Of a stretch of DNA of 64,000 nt, positions 36,820-45,443 are shown one piece after another. Under the pieces are notes generated by a model. That model saw nothing but the letters and a program-made list of their open reading frames with translations, made no database searches and was not told the DNA's origin. Origin of the DNA: Streptomyces sp. NBC_00237 (GTDB lineage: Bacteria > Actinomycetota > Actinomycetes > Streptomycetales > Streptomycetaceae); contig NZ_JAPEMT010000005.1 of assembly GCF_026342435.1 (NCBI RefSeq), positions 310,001 through 374,000 of the forward strand. Direction: 5' to 3'. Each line of letters begins with the position of its first letter. Position 1 is the stretch's first letter. The translations under genes and the position numbers were made by a program.

Positions 36820-38298
36820 ATGCCCGGGGATGCGAGCAGGATGCGCAACGATCTTCAGCGAGCCGTGGACCGGATATCCGGCCGAACACCGGCGACCGAC
36901 CGCACCGGTGCCGACTCTCCGGGACCCGAGGCGGGTTCCGGACCCCGGCACGGCGCGATACGCCAGGGGGCCACGGCACCGGGCGTCCCCCGGCAGCCCG
37001 GCGGACGGGAGCCGGTCACCCCGCCCGGAGCCCCTGAGCGGCACGACCGCGACTGGGCCGCCTCGCCCGCCCCGCAGGCCGCACGCGCCGCCCGTTGCCC
37101 CGTCGCGCACGGTGGGCTGCTGCCCGAGCCGGAGCAGCCGGACCGGGCCCTGACCGGGCAGCCCGACAACCGCGCGTACGCCCTCGGCCTCGACACTCTG
37201 CACCGCCTCGCCGAGGACTTCGTACGGCTGCACCACCGCGAGACCCCCGCCCACGGCGACCCCGGACCGCGCCTGGCCGCCGTGCACGCCGAGATCGACG
37301 CCACCGGCACCTACCGGCACACCCCCGGCGAACTCGCCTTCGGGGCCCGCGTCGCCTGGCGCAACAGCAACCGCTGCATCGGCCGCCTCTACTGGAACTC
37401 CCTGCGCGTGCGCGACCGCCGCCACATCAGCGACGCCGACACGGTCGCGCGAGAGTGCGTCGAGCACCTCGAAGAGGCGGGCAACGGCGGCCGCATCAGG
37501 CCCCTGATCACCGTCTTCGCCCCGGACACTCCGGCCCGCCCCGGCCCCCGCGTCTGGAACGAGCAGCTGATCCGGTACGCGGGCTACACCGCAGCCGGGG
37601 GCGAGATCGTCGGCGACCCCCGCAACACCGGCCTCACGGAGCTGGCGATGCGGCTGGGCTGGCGAGGGGGTCCCGGTACTCCCTTCGACGTACTCCCGCT
37701 GATCGTGCAGGGCAGCGACGACAGGCCCAGGCTGTACGAGCTGCCCGACGAGGCGGTGCTCGAAGTGCCGCTCCAGCACCCCGAGGACACCTGGGCCGAG
37801 GAGTGGGGCCTGCGCTGGCACGCCGTACCCGCGATCGCGCACATGTGCCTGGAGATCGGCGGCATCTGCTACCCCTGCGCGCCCTTCAACGGGTGGTACA
37901 TGGGAACCGAGATCGGCGCCCGCGACCTCGCCGACGCCGACCGCTACAACCTGCTGCCGCCGCTCGCGGAGCGCCTCGGGCTCGACGTCACGAGTGACCG
38001 TTCGCTGTGGAAGGACCGGGCGCTCGTCGAGCTGAACCGTGCCGTGCTCCATTCCTTCGACCGTGCGGGCATCACCATCACCGACCACCACACCGAGTCG
38101 GAACGTTTCCTCACCCACCTCGACCGCGAGGAGGCCAAGGGGCGCGAGGTCGGGGCCGACTGGTCGTGGATCGTGCCGCCGATGTCGAGCGCGGCCACCG
38201 GGGTCTTCCACCGGACGTACGACAACACCGAACTGTCGCCGCTCTTCACCCACCACGACGACGCGCTCGTACGGGCGCGGGGCGAGGCGGCGCCGTAG
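36820..38298 (+). CDS. nos: Bacterial nitric oxide synthase oxygenase
   Basis: A 492-residue protein whose last roughly 370 residues are a NOS oxygenase domain. Heme-thiolate motif WRNSNRCIGR has its Cys at residue 186; the Arg-binding Glu is E364 in GWYMGTEIGARDLAD; WHAVPAIAHMCLEIGG and ADWSWIVPPMS are also diagnostic. It makes NO and citrulline from arginine using electrons from a separate reductase, since no flavin domain is attached. The first roughly 115 residues are a Pro/Gly/Arg-rich extension including RCPVAHGG that typical bacterial NOS lacks. The start is unsure: ATG 36820, ATG 36841 and an upstream TTG are all in frame. No thaxtomin-type nitration genes are nearby. Confidence 0.93.
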   Translation: MPGDASRMRNDLQRAVDRISGRTPATDRTGADSPGPEAGSGPRHGAIRQGATAPGVPRQPGGREPVTPPGAPERHDRDWAASPAPQAARAARCPVAHGGLLPEPEQPDRALTGQPDNRAYALGLDTLHRLAEDFVRLHHRETPAHGDPGPRLAAVHAEIDATGTYRHTPGELAFGARVAWRNSNRCIGRLYWNSLRVRDRRHISDADTVARECVEHLEEAGNGGRIRPLITVFAPDTPARPGPRVWNEQLIRYAGYTAAGGEIVGDPRNTGLTELAMRLGWRGGPGTPFDVLPLIVQGSDDRPRLYELPDEAVLEVPLQHPEDTWAEEWGLRWHAVPAIAHMCLEIGGICYPCAPFNGWYMGTEIGARDLADADRYNLLPPLAERLGLDVTSDRSLWKDRALVELNRAVLHSFDRAGITITDHHTESERFLTHLDREEAKGREVGADWSWIVPPMSSAATGVFHRTYDNTELSPLFTHHDDALVRARGEAAP

Positions 38299-38314
38299 GC
38301 AGCGGGCGGGAGTT

Positions 38315-38324
38315 GGTCTAGACC
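38315..38324. promoter_or_regulatory. DasR-like dre palindrome upstream of the lactonase
   Basis: GGTCTAGACC, inside AGTTGGTCTAGACCGCC, matches about 12 of 16 positions of the DasR element ACTGGTCTAGACCACT. It lies 51 bp upstream of the GTG at 38376. Confidence 0.5.
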
Positions 38325-38375
38325 GCCCTGCTACCGTCGCCCCACGCACAACACTTCGCGGAAAGGGGCTGCACG

Positions 38376-39443
38376 GTGAGCAGCAGCACGGCATCGGGGT
38401 CCGAACCCCAGGAGACGCGCGCCTTCGTCGGCTCGTTCACCTCGGCGGGTGGACGCGGCGTCCTCACCGCCGCCGTGGACCCGAAGACGGGCGCGCTCAC
38501 GCCGCTCGGCGCGACCGACGCCGTCGCCGACCCGTCGTACCTGGCGCTCTCCGCCGACCGGCGGCTGCTGTACGCGGTGAGCGAGACCGGGCAGGGCGCG
38601 GTGGCCGCGTTCGACGTGACGGACGCGCTGCCCCGCCCGGCGGGGGAGCCGGTCCCGGTCGGCGGCGGTTCGCCCACCCACCTCGCGCTCGCCGCGGGCC
38701 ACCTCGTCGCCGCCAACTACGGCTCCGGCAGCGTCAGCGTCCTCCCGCTGCGCGCCGACGGCACTCCTGGCCCGGCCTCCTGCGTCCTGTCCCACCGGGG
38801 CGGCGGCCCCGACCAGGACCGGCAGGAGGGCCCGCACGCCCATCAGGTGCTGCCCGACCCGTCCGGCCGCTGGGTGCTCAGCGTCGATCTCGGCACCGAC
38901 TCGGTGCGCGTCTGCGTGCTCACCCCGGACACCGGCACCCTCGTCGTGCACGCCGAGGTGGCGCTGCGCCCCGGCACCGGGCCGCGCCACCTGGTCTTCC
39001 ACCCCACGGGCGCGTACGCGTACGTCGTGAACGAGCTGACCACCACGGTCACCGTCTGCCGCTGGGAGGCCGCCACAGGCACCCTCACGCCGCTCTCCGA
39101 GGCACCACTGCTTCCCGAGGAGCCGACCGAGGGGCGCAGCTACGCCTCCGAGGGCGTCGTCGCGCACGACGGACGCTTCCTGTGGGTCGCCAACCGGGGC
39201 CACGACAGCATCTCCGTACTGGAACTGACGGCCGGGGGCGAGCGGGCCGCACTGCGCACCACCGTGCCCTGCGGCGGCCACTGGCCGCGCGACCTGGCCC
39301 TCGACCCGACGGGGACCCGGCTGTACGCGGCCAACGAGCGCTCCGGCGACGTCACCTGGTTCGACGTGGACCCGCGGACGGGCGTTCCGCGGCGCGCGGG
39401 CTCGGTGGCGGCCCCGGCGGCGTCCTGCGTGGTCTTCGGCTGA
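38376..39443 (+). CDS. Pgl-like lactonase, seven-bladed propeller
   Basis: A 355-residue cytoplasmic beta-propeller of the 6-phosphogluconolactonase (YbhE/Pgl) family. It contains AFVGSFTSAGGRGV, DPSYLALSADRRLLYAVSE, the GPHAHQVLPDPSGRWVLSVDLG block, GPRHLVFHPTGAYAYVVNE and FLWVANRGHDSISV. The HAHQ and PRHL positions are the conserved active-site area. It would open a sugar lactone, such as 6-phosphogluconolactone in the pentose phosphate route, but some relatives act on other lactones. The GTG follows GAAAGGGGCTGCACG. A DasR-like site upstream could tie it to amino-sugar supply. Confidence 0.9.
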   Translation: MSSSTASGSEPQETRAFVGSFTSAGGRGVLTAAVDPKTGALTPLGATDAVADPSYLALSADRRLLYAVSETGQGAVAAFDVTDALPRPAGEPVPVGGGSPTHLALAAGHLVAANYGSGSVSVLPLRADGTPGPASCVLSHRGGGPDQDRQEGPHAHQVLPDPSGRWVLSVDLGTDSVRVCVLTPDTGTLVVHAEVALRPGTGPRHLVFHPTGAYAYVVNELTTTVTVCRWEAATGTLTPLSEAPLLPEEPTEGRSYASEGVVAHDGRFLWVANRGHDSISVLELTAGGERAALRTTVPCGGHWPRDLALDPTGTRLYAANERSGDVTWFDVDPRTGVPRRAGSVAAPAASCVVFG

Positions 39444-39454
39444 TCTCGCGGCGG

Positions 39455-39503
39455 CACGCGAAGGGCCCGCACCGTCGGCGATCCGGTGCGGGCCCTTCGC
39501 GTG
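39455..39503. terminator. Perfect 20-bp bidirectional hairpin
   Basis: CACGCGAAGGGCCCGCACCG at 39455-39474 pairs exactly with 39484-39503 between convergent genes. Confidence 0.9.
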
Positions 39504-39519
39504 TGCCGGGTACGTCCGG

Positions 39520-40449
39520 TCAGTGAACCGGTGCCGCCTGCTGCGGCGTGATGCCCAGCGCGGTCGCGTACTGCGAGAGCACCAGCTTGCCGATCGCCGG
39601 GTACGCGCCGAGCGGCTCGGCGAACGCGCAGCCCGCCTCCTTCGCGGCCGTCTCCAGCAGGTCGGTGGCGACCTCCGGGCCGATCAGATACGGGGCCAGC
39701 GCCAGGTTCGCGGAGCCCGAGCCGCGCAGCTGCTCGGCGATCGAGGCGATGGAGCCCTCCTCGTCGAGTGCCGCCGCCATCACCGGTACGGCGAGGCGCG
39801 CGGCCAGCAGCATGCCGGTGATCCCGGCGGCCTGAACGGCCTCCTCGCCGCCGACCGTGGCCAGGACGATGCCGTCGGCCGCCGTGGCGACCGTGAACAG
39901 CCGGGCGCGGTCGGCGCGCGACAGGCCCGCCTCGGACAGACGCACGTGCAGGGCTTCTGCGAGCAGCGGGTGCGGGCCGAGGACGTCGGTCAGCTCGGCG
40001 GCGGCGTGGCTGTCCACGAGAGCCTGCCGTATCCGGCGCATCGTGGACGCCTCGGGTCCGGCCAGCAGCGGCACCACGACGGCGACGGGGCCCTCGGGCT
40101 TCGCCACCTCGCGTCCGGCGGCCAGGGCCTGCTCGTAGCGGGCGGTGCGCTCGGTGGCGGCGTACGCGAGCACGGCGTCCAGCGTCGGGTACTCGGGGTA
40201 CGCGCCCTGGTCGTCACCGTCGAGGTAGCCGATGCGGGCGTCGAGGCCCGGCAGCTCGGAACGGGCGATGCTCAGGAGTTCTTCCGCCAGGTTGCGGGTG
40301 GCGGTGGTCGGCTCGCCGGGAACGGCGAGAACAAGTGCGGGTGCGCCCTCGGGAGCCGCCACGGGCTCCGGACGACGGTGTCGTCCGGGCTGGCGGGGGC
40401 GCGGCATTCGTACAGGCAGGCCGGAAGCGGGCCCAGTGGGGGAGCTCAT
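39520..40449 (-). CDS. Sirohydrochlorin chelatase-like (CbiX/SirB) protein
   Basis: A 309-residue protein with two CbiX-like halves: LVLAVPGEPTTATRNLAEEL and the ARIGYLDGDDQ block, then VAVVVPLLAGPEASTMRRI. The usual H-G-S at the start of CbiX is replaced by VPGEPT, so the first metal-binding His is missing from the normal place, which questions chelatase activity. The classical job is to insert Fe or Co into sirohydrochlorin for siroheme or B12. No other tetrapyrrole gene is near. The first roughly 35 residues are Pro/Arg-rich and may start later. Confidence 0.75.
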   Translation of the reverse strand: MSSPTGPASGLPVRMPRPRQPGRHRRPEPVAAPEGAPALVLAVPGEPTTATRNLAEELLSIARSELPGLDARIGYLDGDDQGAYPEYPTLDAVLAYAATERTARYEQALAAGREVAKPEGPVAVVVPLLAGPEASTMRRIRQALVDSHAAAELTDVLGPHPLLAEALHVRLSEAGLSRADRARLFTVATAADGIVLATVGGEEAVQAAGITGMLLAARLAVPVMAAALDEEGSIASIAEQLRGSGSANLALAPYLIGPEVATDLLETAAKEAGCAFAEPLGAYPAIGKLVLSQYATALGITPQQAAPVH

Positions 40450-40554
40450 GGCGCCGCATGCTACTGGCTTTGCGGGTGCTGCTGTTCGGGGAGGGTGTAT
40501 TCGAGAGGTATCTGTCCCGTTTTATCCAGTGAATGACGACGAATGCGCGCGAAA

Positions 40555-41577
40555 TCAACGGGTTTGATGTCCCGATACGCACAACATGTACGGATCAGCC
40601 GGAAATGACAGGTTGTCGGCTGCGAGAGCGGTGGCGATCCGCACGGCACCGTCGAGCGGGCTGCCCAGCGCGTCCACGAGCCGCGCGTGCGGGAGCGCGC
40701 GGGCGAACTGCTCGTGCAGCGGTACGAGGAGCGGCGCGCCCAGCTTCAACAGCCCGCCGGTGAGCGCCACCTCGCAGGGCGCGGTGGGGGAGTGGTTCCC
40801 GGCGGCGGGCGCCGGGCACGCGGCGGCGGCCGTCTCCGCGACGTGCCGGGCCGCGTCCCGCAGGATGTCCACGGCCACCGGGTCCCCCTCGGCCGCGCAC
40901 CCGGCGACCTGGGGGGCGAACGACGCGAGGACCGCCGGGCGGTCGGTACGCGGGTACAACCGCCCCGGCAGCTCCGGGGCAGGCCCGAACACGGCCTCCA
41001 GGCGGGCGAGCAGCGCGGCGGAACCGCCCCGCCGGCCGTCGTGCGCGCGCAGGGCCGCTGCCAGCCCGGCCCGGCCGATCCACGCCCCGCCACCGCAGTC
41101 GCCCAGCAGATGCCCCCAGCCGTCGGCCCGCCGCCACGCGGTGAGGTCGGTGCCGAGCGCGATCAGTCCGGTGCCCGCGGCGACGACCGCGCCGGGCCGC
41201 TGCCCCAGGGCTCCCGCGTACGCGGTGACCGCGTCGGCCGCCAGCGCCACGGGCCGCACCCCGAACTCCCCGGCCAGCAGCCCGGGCAGCCGTGCCCGCA
41301 GCGCGTCACCCAGCGTGGCCATCCCGGCCGCACCGACGCAGACGGCCGCCAGCGAGCCTCCGCCCGCGCGCGCCAGCAACGCGCGTGCCGCAGGGACCAC
41401 TTGCCCGGCCATGTCGTCGGCGTCGATCCCGCCGGAACCGGTGCGCACGGGCGTGCCCGACACCACCGGCGGCGACGCGTACGTCACCGTGCCGTCGGCC
41501 CGTGCGGGCGCGAGCGCGACGCGGACGCCGGAGCCGCCCGAGTCCACGCCGAGGACGAACCTGCCGCCGGAAGCCAT
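40555..41577 (-). CDS. BadF/BadG-type ATPase, probable N-acetylglucosamine kinase
   Basis: A 340-residue ASKHA-fold kinase. It has FVLGVDSGGSGVRVAL (phosphate 1), VCVGAAGMA, VVAAGTGLIALG (phosphate 2), the GWGHLLGDCGGGAWIGRAGL block and VALTGGLLKLG (adenosine). These are features of eukaryotic-type NagK and related amino-sugar kinases. It would phosphorylate GlcNAc or another amino sugar at the expense of ATP. ATG 41577 or GTG 41580 start just 8-11 bases after ung, so the two are probably one transcript. GlcNAc specificity is an inference. Confidence 0.83.
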   Translation of the reverse strand: MASGGRFVLGVDSGGSGVRVALAPARADGTVTYASPPVVSGTPVRTGSGGIDADDMAGQVVPAARALLARAGGGSLAAVCVGAAGMATLGDALRARLPGLLAGEFGVRPVALAADAVTAYAGALGQRPGAVVAAGTGLIALGTDLTAWRRADGWGHLLGDCGGGAWIGRAGLAAALRAHDGRRGGSAALLARLEAVFGPAPELPGRLYPRTDRPAVLASFAPQVAGCAAEGDPVAVDILRDAARHVAETAAAACPAPAAGNHSPTAPCEVALTGGLLKLGAPLLVPLHEQFARALPHARLVDALGSPLDGAVRIATALAADNLSFPADPYMLCVSGHQTR

Positions 41578-41585
41578 CACGCCCC

Positions 41586-42263
41586 CTACGGCAGCTGCCA
41601 GTCGACCGGAGCGGCCCCCTGCTGGGCGAGCAGCTCATTGGTCCTGCTGAACGGCCGCGAGCCGAAGAACCCGTTGTCCGCCGACCGGGGGGACGGGTGC
41701 ACCGACTCGACGACGGGCACCTCGCCGAGCAGCCGCTTCAGGCTGCGGGCGTTACTGCCCCAGAGCACGGCCACCAGCGGTTTGCCGCGCGCCGCCAGCG
41801 CCGTGATGGCCTGCTCGGTGACTTGCTCCCAGCCCTTGCCCTGATGGGCGTTGGGCTTGCGGGGCGCCGTGGTGAGCGCCCTGTTGAGCAGCAGCACCCC
41901 CTGCCGCGTCCACGGAGTGAGGTCCCCGTTGGACGGGCGGGGGTGCCCGAGGTCCTGGTGCATCTCCCAGAAGATGTTGTCCAGGCTCGGCGGCACCGGG
42001 CGCACGTCGGGCGCCACCGAGAAGCTCAGGCCCACCGCGTGCCCCGGCGTGGGATAGGGGTCCTGGCCGACTATCAGGACCCGTACGTCGTCGAACGGCT
42101 GCTGGAACGCCCGCAGTACGTTCGCCCCCGCCGGTACGTAGCGACGCCCTGCGGCGATCTCCGCGCGCAGGAAGTCACCCATCGCGGCGATCTGTCCGGC
42201 CACGGGCTCCAGTGCGTCCGCCCACCCGGGCTCGACGATCTCTTTCAACGGTCTTGCTGTCAC
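41586..42263 (-). CDS. ung: Uracil-DNA glycosylase, family 1
   Basis: A 225-residue Ung with the catalytic water-activating motif VLIVGQDPYPTPGHAVG, the PPSLDNIFWEM block, the uracil-binding LLLNRALTT region and the DNA intercalation loop HPSPRSADNGFFG. It removes uracil from DNA as the first step of base excision repair. GTG 42263 is the start. Length and all signature residues are normal. A sugar kinase gene follows after eight bases. Confidence 0.97.
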   Translation of the reverse strand: MTARPLKEIVEPGWADALEPVAGQIAAMGDFLRAEIAAGRRYVPAGANVLRAFQQPFDDVRVLIVGQDPYPTPGHAVGLSFSVAPDVRPVPPSLDNIFWEMHQDLGHPRPSNGDLTPWTRQGVLLLNRALTTAPRKPNAHQGKGWEQVTEQAITALAARGKPLVAVLWGSNARSLKRLLGEVPVVESVHPSPRSADNGFFGSRPFSRTNELLAQQGAAPVDWQLP

Positions 42264-42337
42264 AGGGCGTCACTCTACTGGGCCGGTCCGACAATCGGCC
42301 GGGCAGACCGCCGGACCGTACGACGCCCGAGGGGGTG

Positions 42338-43429
42338 TCAGCCGATCACCGCCGCCCGTACGCACAGCACGTCCGGCAGGTGCGAGGCGAGCTGGCGCCA
42401 GCTGTCCCCGTCGTCGTCGCTCGCGAACACCTCGCCGTTGCGGTTGCCGAAGTACACCCCGGCGGCAGGCGCGTTGTCGTCCGTGCACAGGGCGTCGCGC
42501 AGCACCGTCCCGTAGTGCTCCCCGCCCGGCAGTCCCGCCGTCAGCGGCTCCCAGCTCTTGCCCGCGTCCTGTGTCCGGTAGACCCGGCACTTGCGGTCCG
42601 CGGGCACCCGGTCGGAGTCAGCGGTGATCGGGAAGACGTACGCGGTGTCCCCCCGGTGCGGGTGCGCGGCCACCGAGAACCCGAACGTCGAGGGCAACCC
42701 CGCCCCGATGTCCGACCAGTTGGCCCCGGCGTCGTCACTGCGGAACACGCCCCAGTGGTTCTGGAGGTAGAGCCGGTCGGGGTCGGCCGCGTCCTGCGCG
42801 ATCTTGTGCACGCACTGGCCGAACTCCGGGTCGGGGTCGGGCAGGAAGACCGCCGACACCCCCTTGTTGGACGGCGCCCAGCTCGCCCCGCCGTCCCGGG
42901 ACCGGAACACACCGGCCGTGGACACCGCCACCGTCACCGCGTCAGGGTCACGCGGGTCCGTGACCACCGTGTGCACGGCCTCGCCGCCACCGCCGGGCAC
43001 CCACTGCGAGCGGGTCGGGTGCTCCCACAGCGGTCGTACGAGCTCGAAGGTCTCGCCCCGGTCCGCCGACCGGTACAGCGCCGCGGGCTCCGTCCCCGCG
43101 TAGACCACTCCCGGCGCGGCGGGCCCCGCCGGATGCAGCTGCCAGACCCGCTCCAGCGAGGTCCCGGTGTCCTGGGGGAACTTCACCGCCGGTTTCTCCG
43201 GCTCCGTCCAGGTCCGGCCGAGGTCGTCGGAGTGGAACACCGACGGACCCCAGTGCGCGCTGTCCCCGCCGACCAGCAGCCGGGGCGCGTCCCCGCTGCG
43301 GTCGATCCCCACCGAGTACACGGCCTGCGCGTTGAAATGCGGTCCCTCGAACTCCCACTCCCCGCCGCCGCGCCTGCGGCCGAGGAAGAGTCCCTTGCGT
43401 GTGCCTACCGCGAGCAGTACGTCGGACAT
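42338..43429 (-). CDS. Asp-box (BNR) beta-propeller protein, sialidase-like fold
   Basis: A 363-residue propeller starting VLLAVGTRKGLFLGRR. Six Asp-box repeats are visible: SDDLGRTW, SADRGETF, SRDGGASW, SDDAGANW, TQDAGKSW and SDDDGDSW. There is no signal peptide and no sialidase Arg triad or FRIP motif, so glycosidase activity is not supported. The family is common in actinobacteria and of unknown role. It is divergent from the aldolase operon. Confidence 0.85.
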   Translation of the reverse strand: MSDVLLAVGTRKGLFLGRRRGGGEWEFEGPHFNAQAVYSVGIDRSGDAPRLLVGGDSAHWGPSVFHSDDLGRTWTEPEKPAVKFPQDTGTSLERVWQLHPAGPAAPGVVYAGTEPAALYRSADRGETFELVRPLWEHPTRSQWVPGGGGEAVHTVVTDPRDPDAVTVAVSTAGVFRSRDGGASWAPSNKGVSAVFLPDPDPEFGQCVHKIAQDAADPDRLYLQNHWGVFRSDDAGANWSDIGAGLPSTFGFSVAAHPHRGDTAYVFPITADSDRVPADRKCRVYRTQDAGKSWEPLTAGLPGGEHYGTVLRDALCTDDNAPAAGVYFGNRNGEVFASDDDGDSWRQLASHLPDVLCVRAAVIG

Positions 43430-43666
43430 GGCCGACACCTCCCAGACGTCGTTGTCTCCAGGTATCGGCCAGTCTGCACCCCACCACTGACAATGGCCCC
43501 GAGATCAGGCGTCCGCCCAGGTCAGGGCGGTAAGCCGGGATTGTCCAGGGGGTCGGCTTCCGTGCGCCCGGCCCGGTTGTGGACGGATTCCTTGACAGTG
43601 TCCACCCCCTTGGAAACCATCCAGTCGGTACGCCCCGAACGGTCCGACCGACGAGGAGAGTCAGCC

Positions 43667-44479
43667 ATGACGTCCCCCACCACGGAACAGGTCATCGCCG
43701 CCGCCGCAGGACCGATGCCGCCGGGAGTGTCCGTGCCGACGCCCCCGGTCCACGACACCGTCGAGGCGGAACGGCAGTACCGCAAGGAGCAACTCGCCGC
43801 CGGGTTCCGGCTGTTCGGGAAGTTCGGCTTCTCCGAGGGAGTCGCCGGGCACATCACCGTCCGCGACCCCGAGCACCCCGACCGCTTCTGGGTGAACCCC
43901 TTCGGCATGGCCTTCTCCCTGATCAAGGCATCCGACCTGATCCTGGTCGACCACGAGGGCACCCTCCTGCACGGCCACCGCCCCGTGAACCGCGCCGCGT
44001 TCGTCATCCACGCCGCCGTCCACCGGGCCCGCCCCGACGCGCTCGCCGCCGCCCACGCGCACTCCCTGCACGGCAAGGCGTTCTCCAGCCTCGGCGTACC
44101 GCTCGACCCGATCACCCAGGACGCCTGCGCCTTCTACGAGGACCACGGCCTCTACACCGACTACACGGGCGTGGTCAGCGACGCCGAGGAGGGCAAGCGG
44201 ATAGGGCAGGCCCTCGCCTCGTACAAGGCGGTGATCCTCCAGAACCACGGCCTGCTCACCGTCGGCTCCACCGTCGCCGAGGCCGTCTGGTGGTTCGTCA
44301 CGATGGAACGCTCCTGCCAGGCCCAGCTCCTCGCCATGGCGGCGGGCACCCCCCGGCTGATCGACCGCGAGACGGCCCTGCGCACCCGGGGCCAGCTCGG
44401 CGGCTCCTTCGCGGGCTGGTTCCAGGCGCAGCCGCTGCTGGACCAGATCACCGCCTCCGACCCCGACCTGTTCGGCTGA
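43667..44479 (+). CDS. Class II aldolase/adducin family protein
   Basis: A 270-residue class II aldolase-fold protein. It contains FGFSEGVAGHITVRDPE, FWVNPFGMAFSLI, zinc-site histidines in AAAHAHSLHGKAF, and the late VILQNHGLLTVGSTVAEA with the third His. It probably cleaves or decarboxylates a small hydroxy-acid or sugar phosphate. ATG 43667 follows GAGGAGAGTCAGCC. It is the first gene of a likely operon with a BASS symporter (24 bp later) and a ceramidase (43 bp after that). Confidence 0.9.
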   Translation: MTSPTTEQVIAAAAGPMPPGVSVPTPPVHDTVEAERQYRKEQLAAGFRLFGKFGFSEGVAGHITVRDPEHPDRFWVNPFGMAFSLIKASDLILVDHEGTLLHGHRPVNRAAFVIHAAVHRARPDALAAAHAHSLHGKAFSSLGVPLDPITQDACAFYEDHGLYTDYTGVVSDAEEGKRIGQALASYKAVILQNHGLLTVGSTVAEAVWWFVTMERSCQAQLLAMAAGTPRLIDRETALRTRGQLGGSFAGWFQAQPLLDQITASDPDLFG

Positions 44480-44503
44480 CCGGGCAGCGCGGGCCGTCGA
44501 CCC

Positions 44504-45400
44504 ATGGACCTCGCCGCCGTCTTCCTGCCGATCGCCCTCGCGGTCATCATGCTGGGCCTCGGGCTCGGCCTCACCCCCGCCGACTTCCGCCGGGTGCTCC
44601 TCCACCCGAAGGCCACCGTCGTCGCCCTGGCCTGCCAGGTGGTGCTGCTGCCCGCCGTCTGCTTCGGCCTGGTGAACGCCTTCGGGCTGCCGCCCGTCCT
44701 CGCCGTCGGCACGATGCTCGTCGTCGCCTCCCCCGGCGGCACCGCCGCCAACCTCTTCAGTCACCTCTACGGCGGTGACGTCGCCCTCAACGTCACGCTC
44801 ACCGCCGTCAATTCGGTGATCTCCGTCATCACCCTGCCGCTGGTGTTCAACCTGTCGGCGCGGCACTTCCTCGGGGAGGGCACCGAGCTGGGCCTCCAGT
44901 TCGGCAAGACCCTCCAGGTGTTCGCGATCGTCCTGGTCCCCGTCGCGATCGGCATGTACGTCCGCGCCCGTGCCGAGGGCTTCGCCCGGCGCATGGACCG
45001 CCCGGTGAAGATCGCCTCGGTGGTCATCCTGGTGGGGATCATCGTCGGCGCGGCCCTCCAGGAGCGCGCGAACCTCCTCGACTACCTCCGCTCCACCGGG
45101 CCCGTCGCCGTGGCCCTGCTGGTGCTCAGCCTCACTGTCGGCTACTGGGTGCCACGTCTGTTCAAGGTGGAGCGCGGCCAGGCCGTCGCCTCCTGCATGG
45201 AGATCGGCCTGCACAACACCACGCTGGCCATCACCATCGCCATGGGCATCCTGGACAACACGGAAATGGCCGTCCCCGGAGCCACGTACGGGGTATTGAT
45301 GTTCTTCGCCGCCGCCGTCGCCGGAGTGCTCCTGCGCAGGGCGGCGCACACGTCCGGCAACGGGGGCACAACCTCCTTGCCTGATCGAGCACTTCCCTGA
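44504..45400 (+). CDS. Bile acid:sodium symporter (BASS) family transporter
   Basis: A 298-residue protein with about nine or ten membrane helices. Typical BASS elements are GLTPADFRRVL, VVASPGGTAANLFSHLYGGDVALNVTLTA around the broken-helix crossing and ASCMEIGLHNTTLAITIA at the second crossing. It would take up an organic anion with sodium; the substrate in bacteria is often not bile acid. Its place in the operon suggests it imports a compound handled by the aldolase or ceramidase, which is inference. Confidence 0.92.
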   Translation: MDLAAVFLPIALAVIMLGLGLGLTPADFRRVLLHPKATVVALACQVVLLPAVCFGLVNAFGLPPVLAVGTMLVVASPGGTAANLFSHLYGGDVALNVTLTAVNSVISVITLPLVFNLSARHFLGEGTELGLQFGKTLQVFAIVLVPVAIGMYVRARAEGFARRMDRPVKIASVVILVGIIVGAALQERANLLDYLRSTGPVAVALLVLSLTVGYWVPRLFKVERGQAVASCMEIGLHNTTLAITIAMGILDNTEMAVPGATYGVLMFFAAAVAGVLLRRAAHTSGNGGTTSLPDRALP

Positions 45401-45443
45401 GGTGCTTGATGCAGACTGTTGCCTTTTCAGAGAGTGAGCGTCC

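Noticed and set aside
34478..36979. Leftward open frame of over 800 codons opposite the FUSC gene
   Set aside because: Antisense shadow: Arg/Asp/Gly-rich and without motifs, while the rightward strand has a clear membrane transporter.
42338..43429. Annotation of the Asp-box protein as a true sialidase
   Set aside because: It has Asp-boxes but no FRIP motif, Arg triad or signal peptide.
43592..43622. TTGACA (43592-43597) as a -35 box for the aldolase operon
   Set aside because: Spacing of 17 leads to AACCAT, which is a poor -10; the match is not better than chance.
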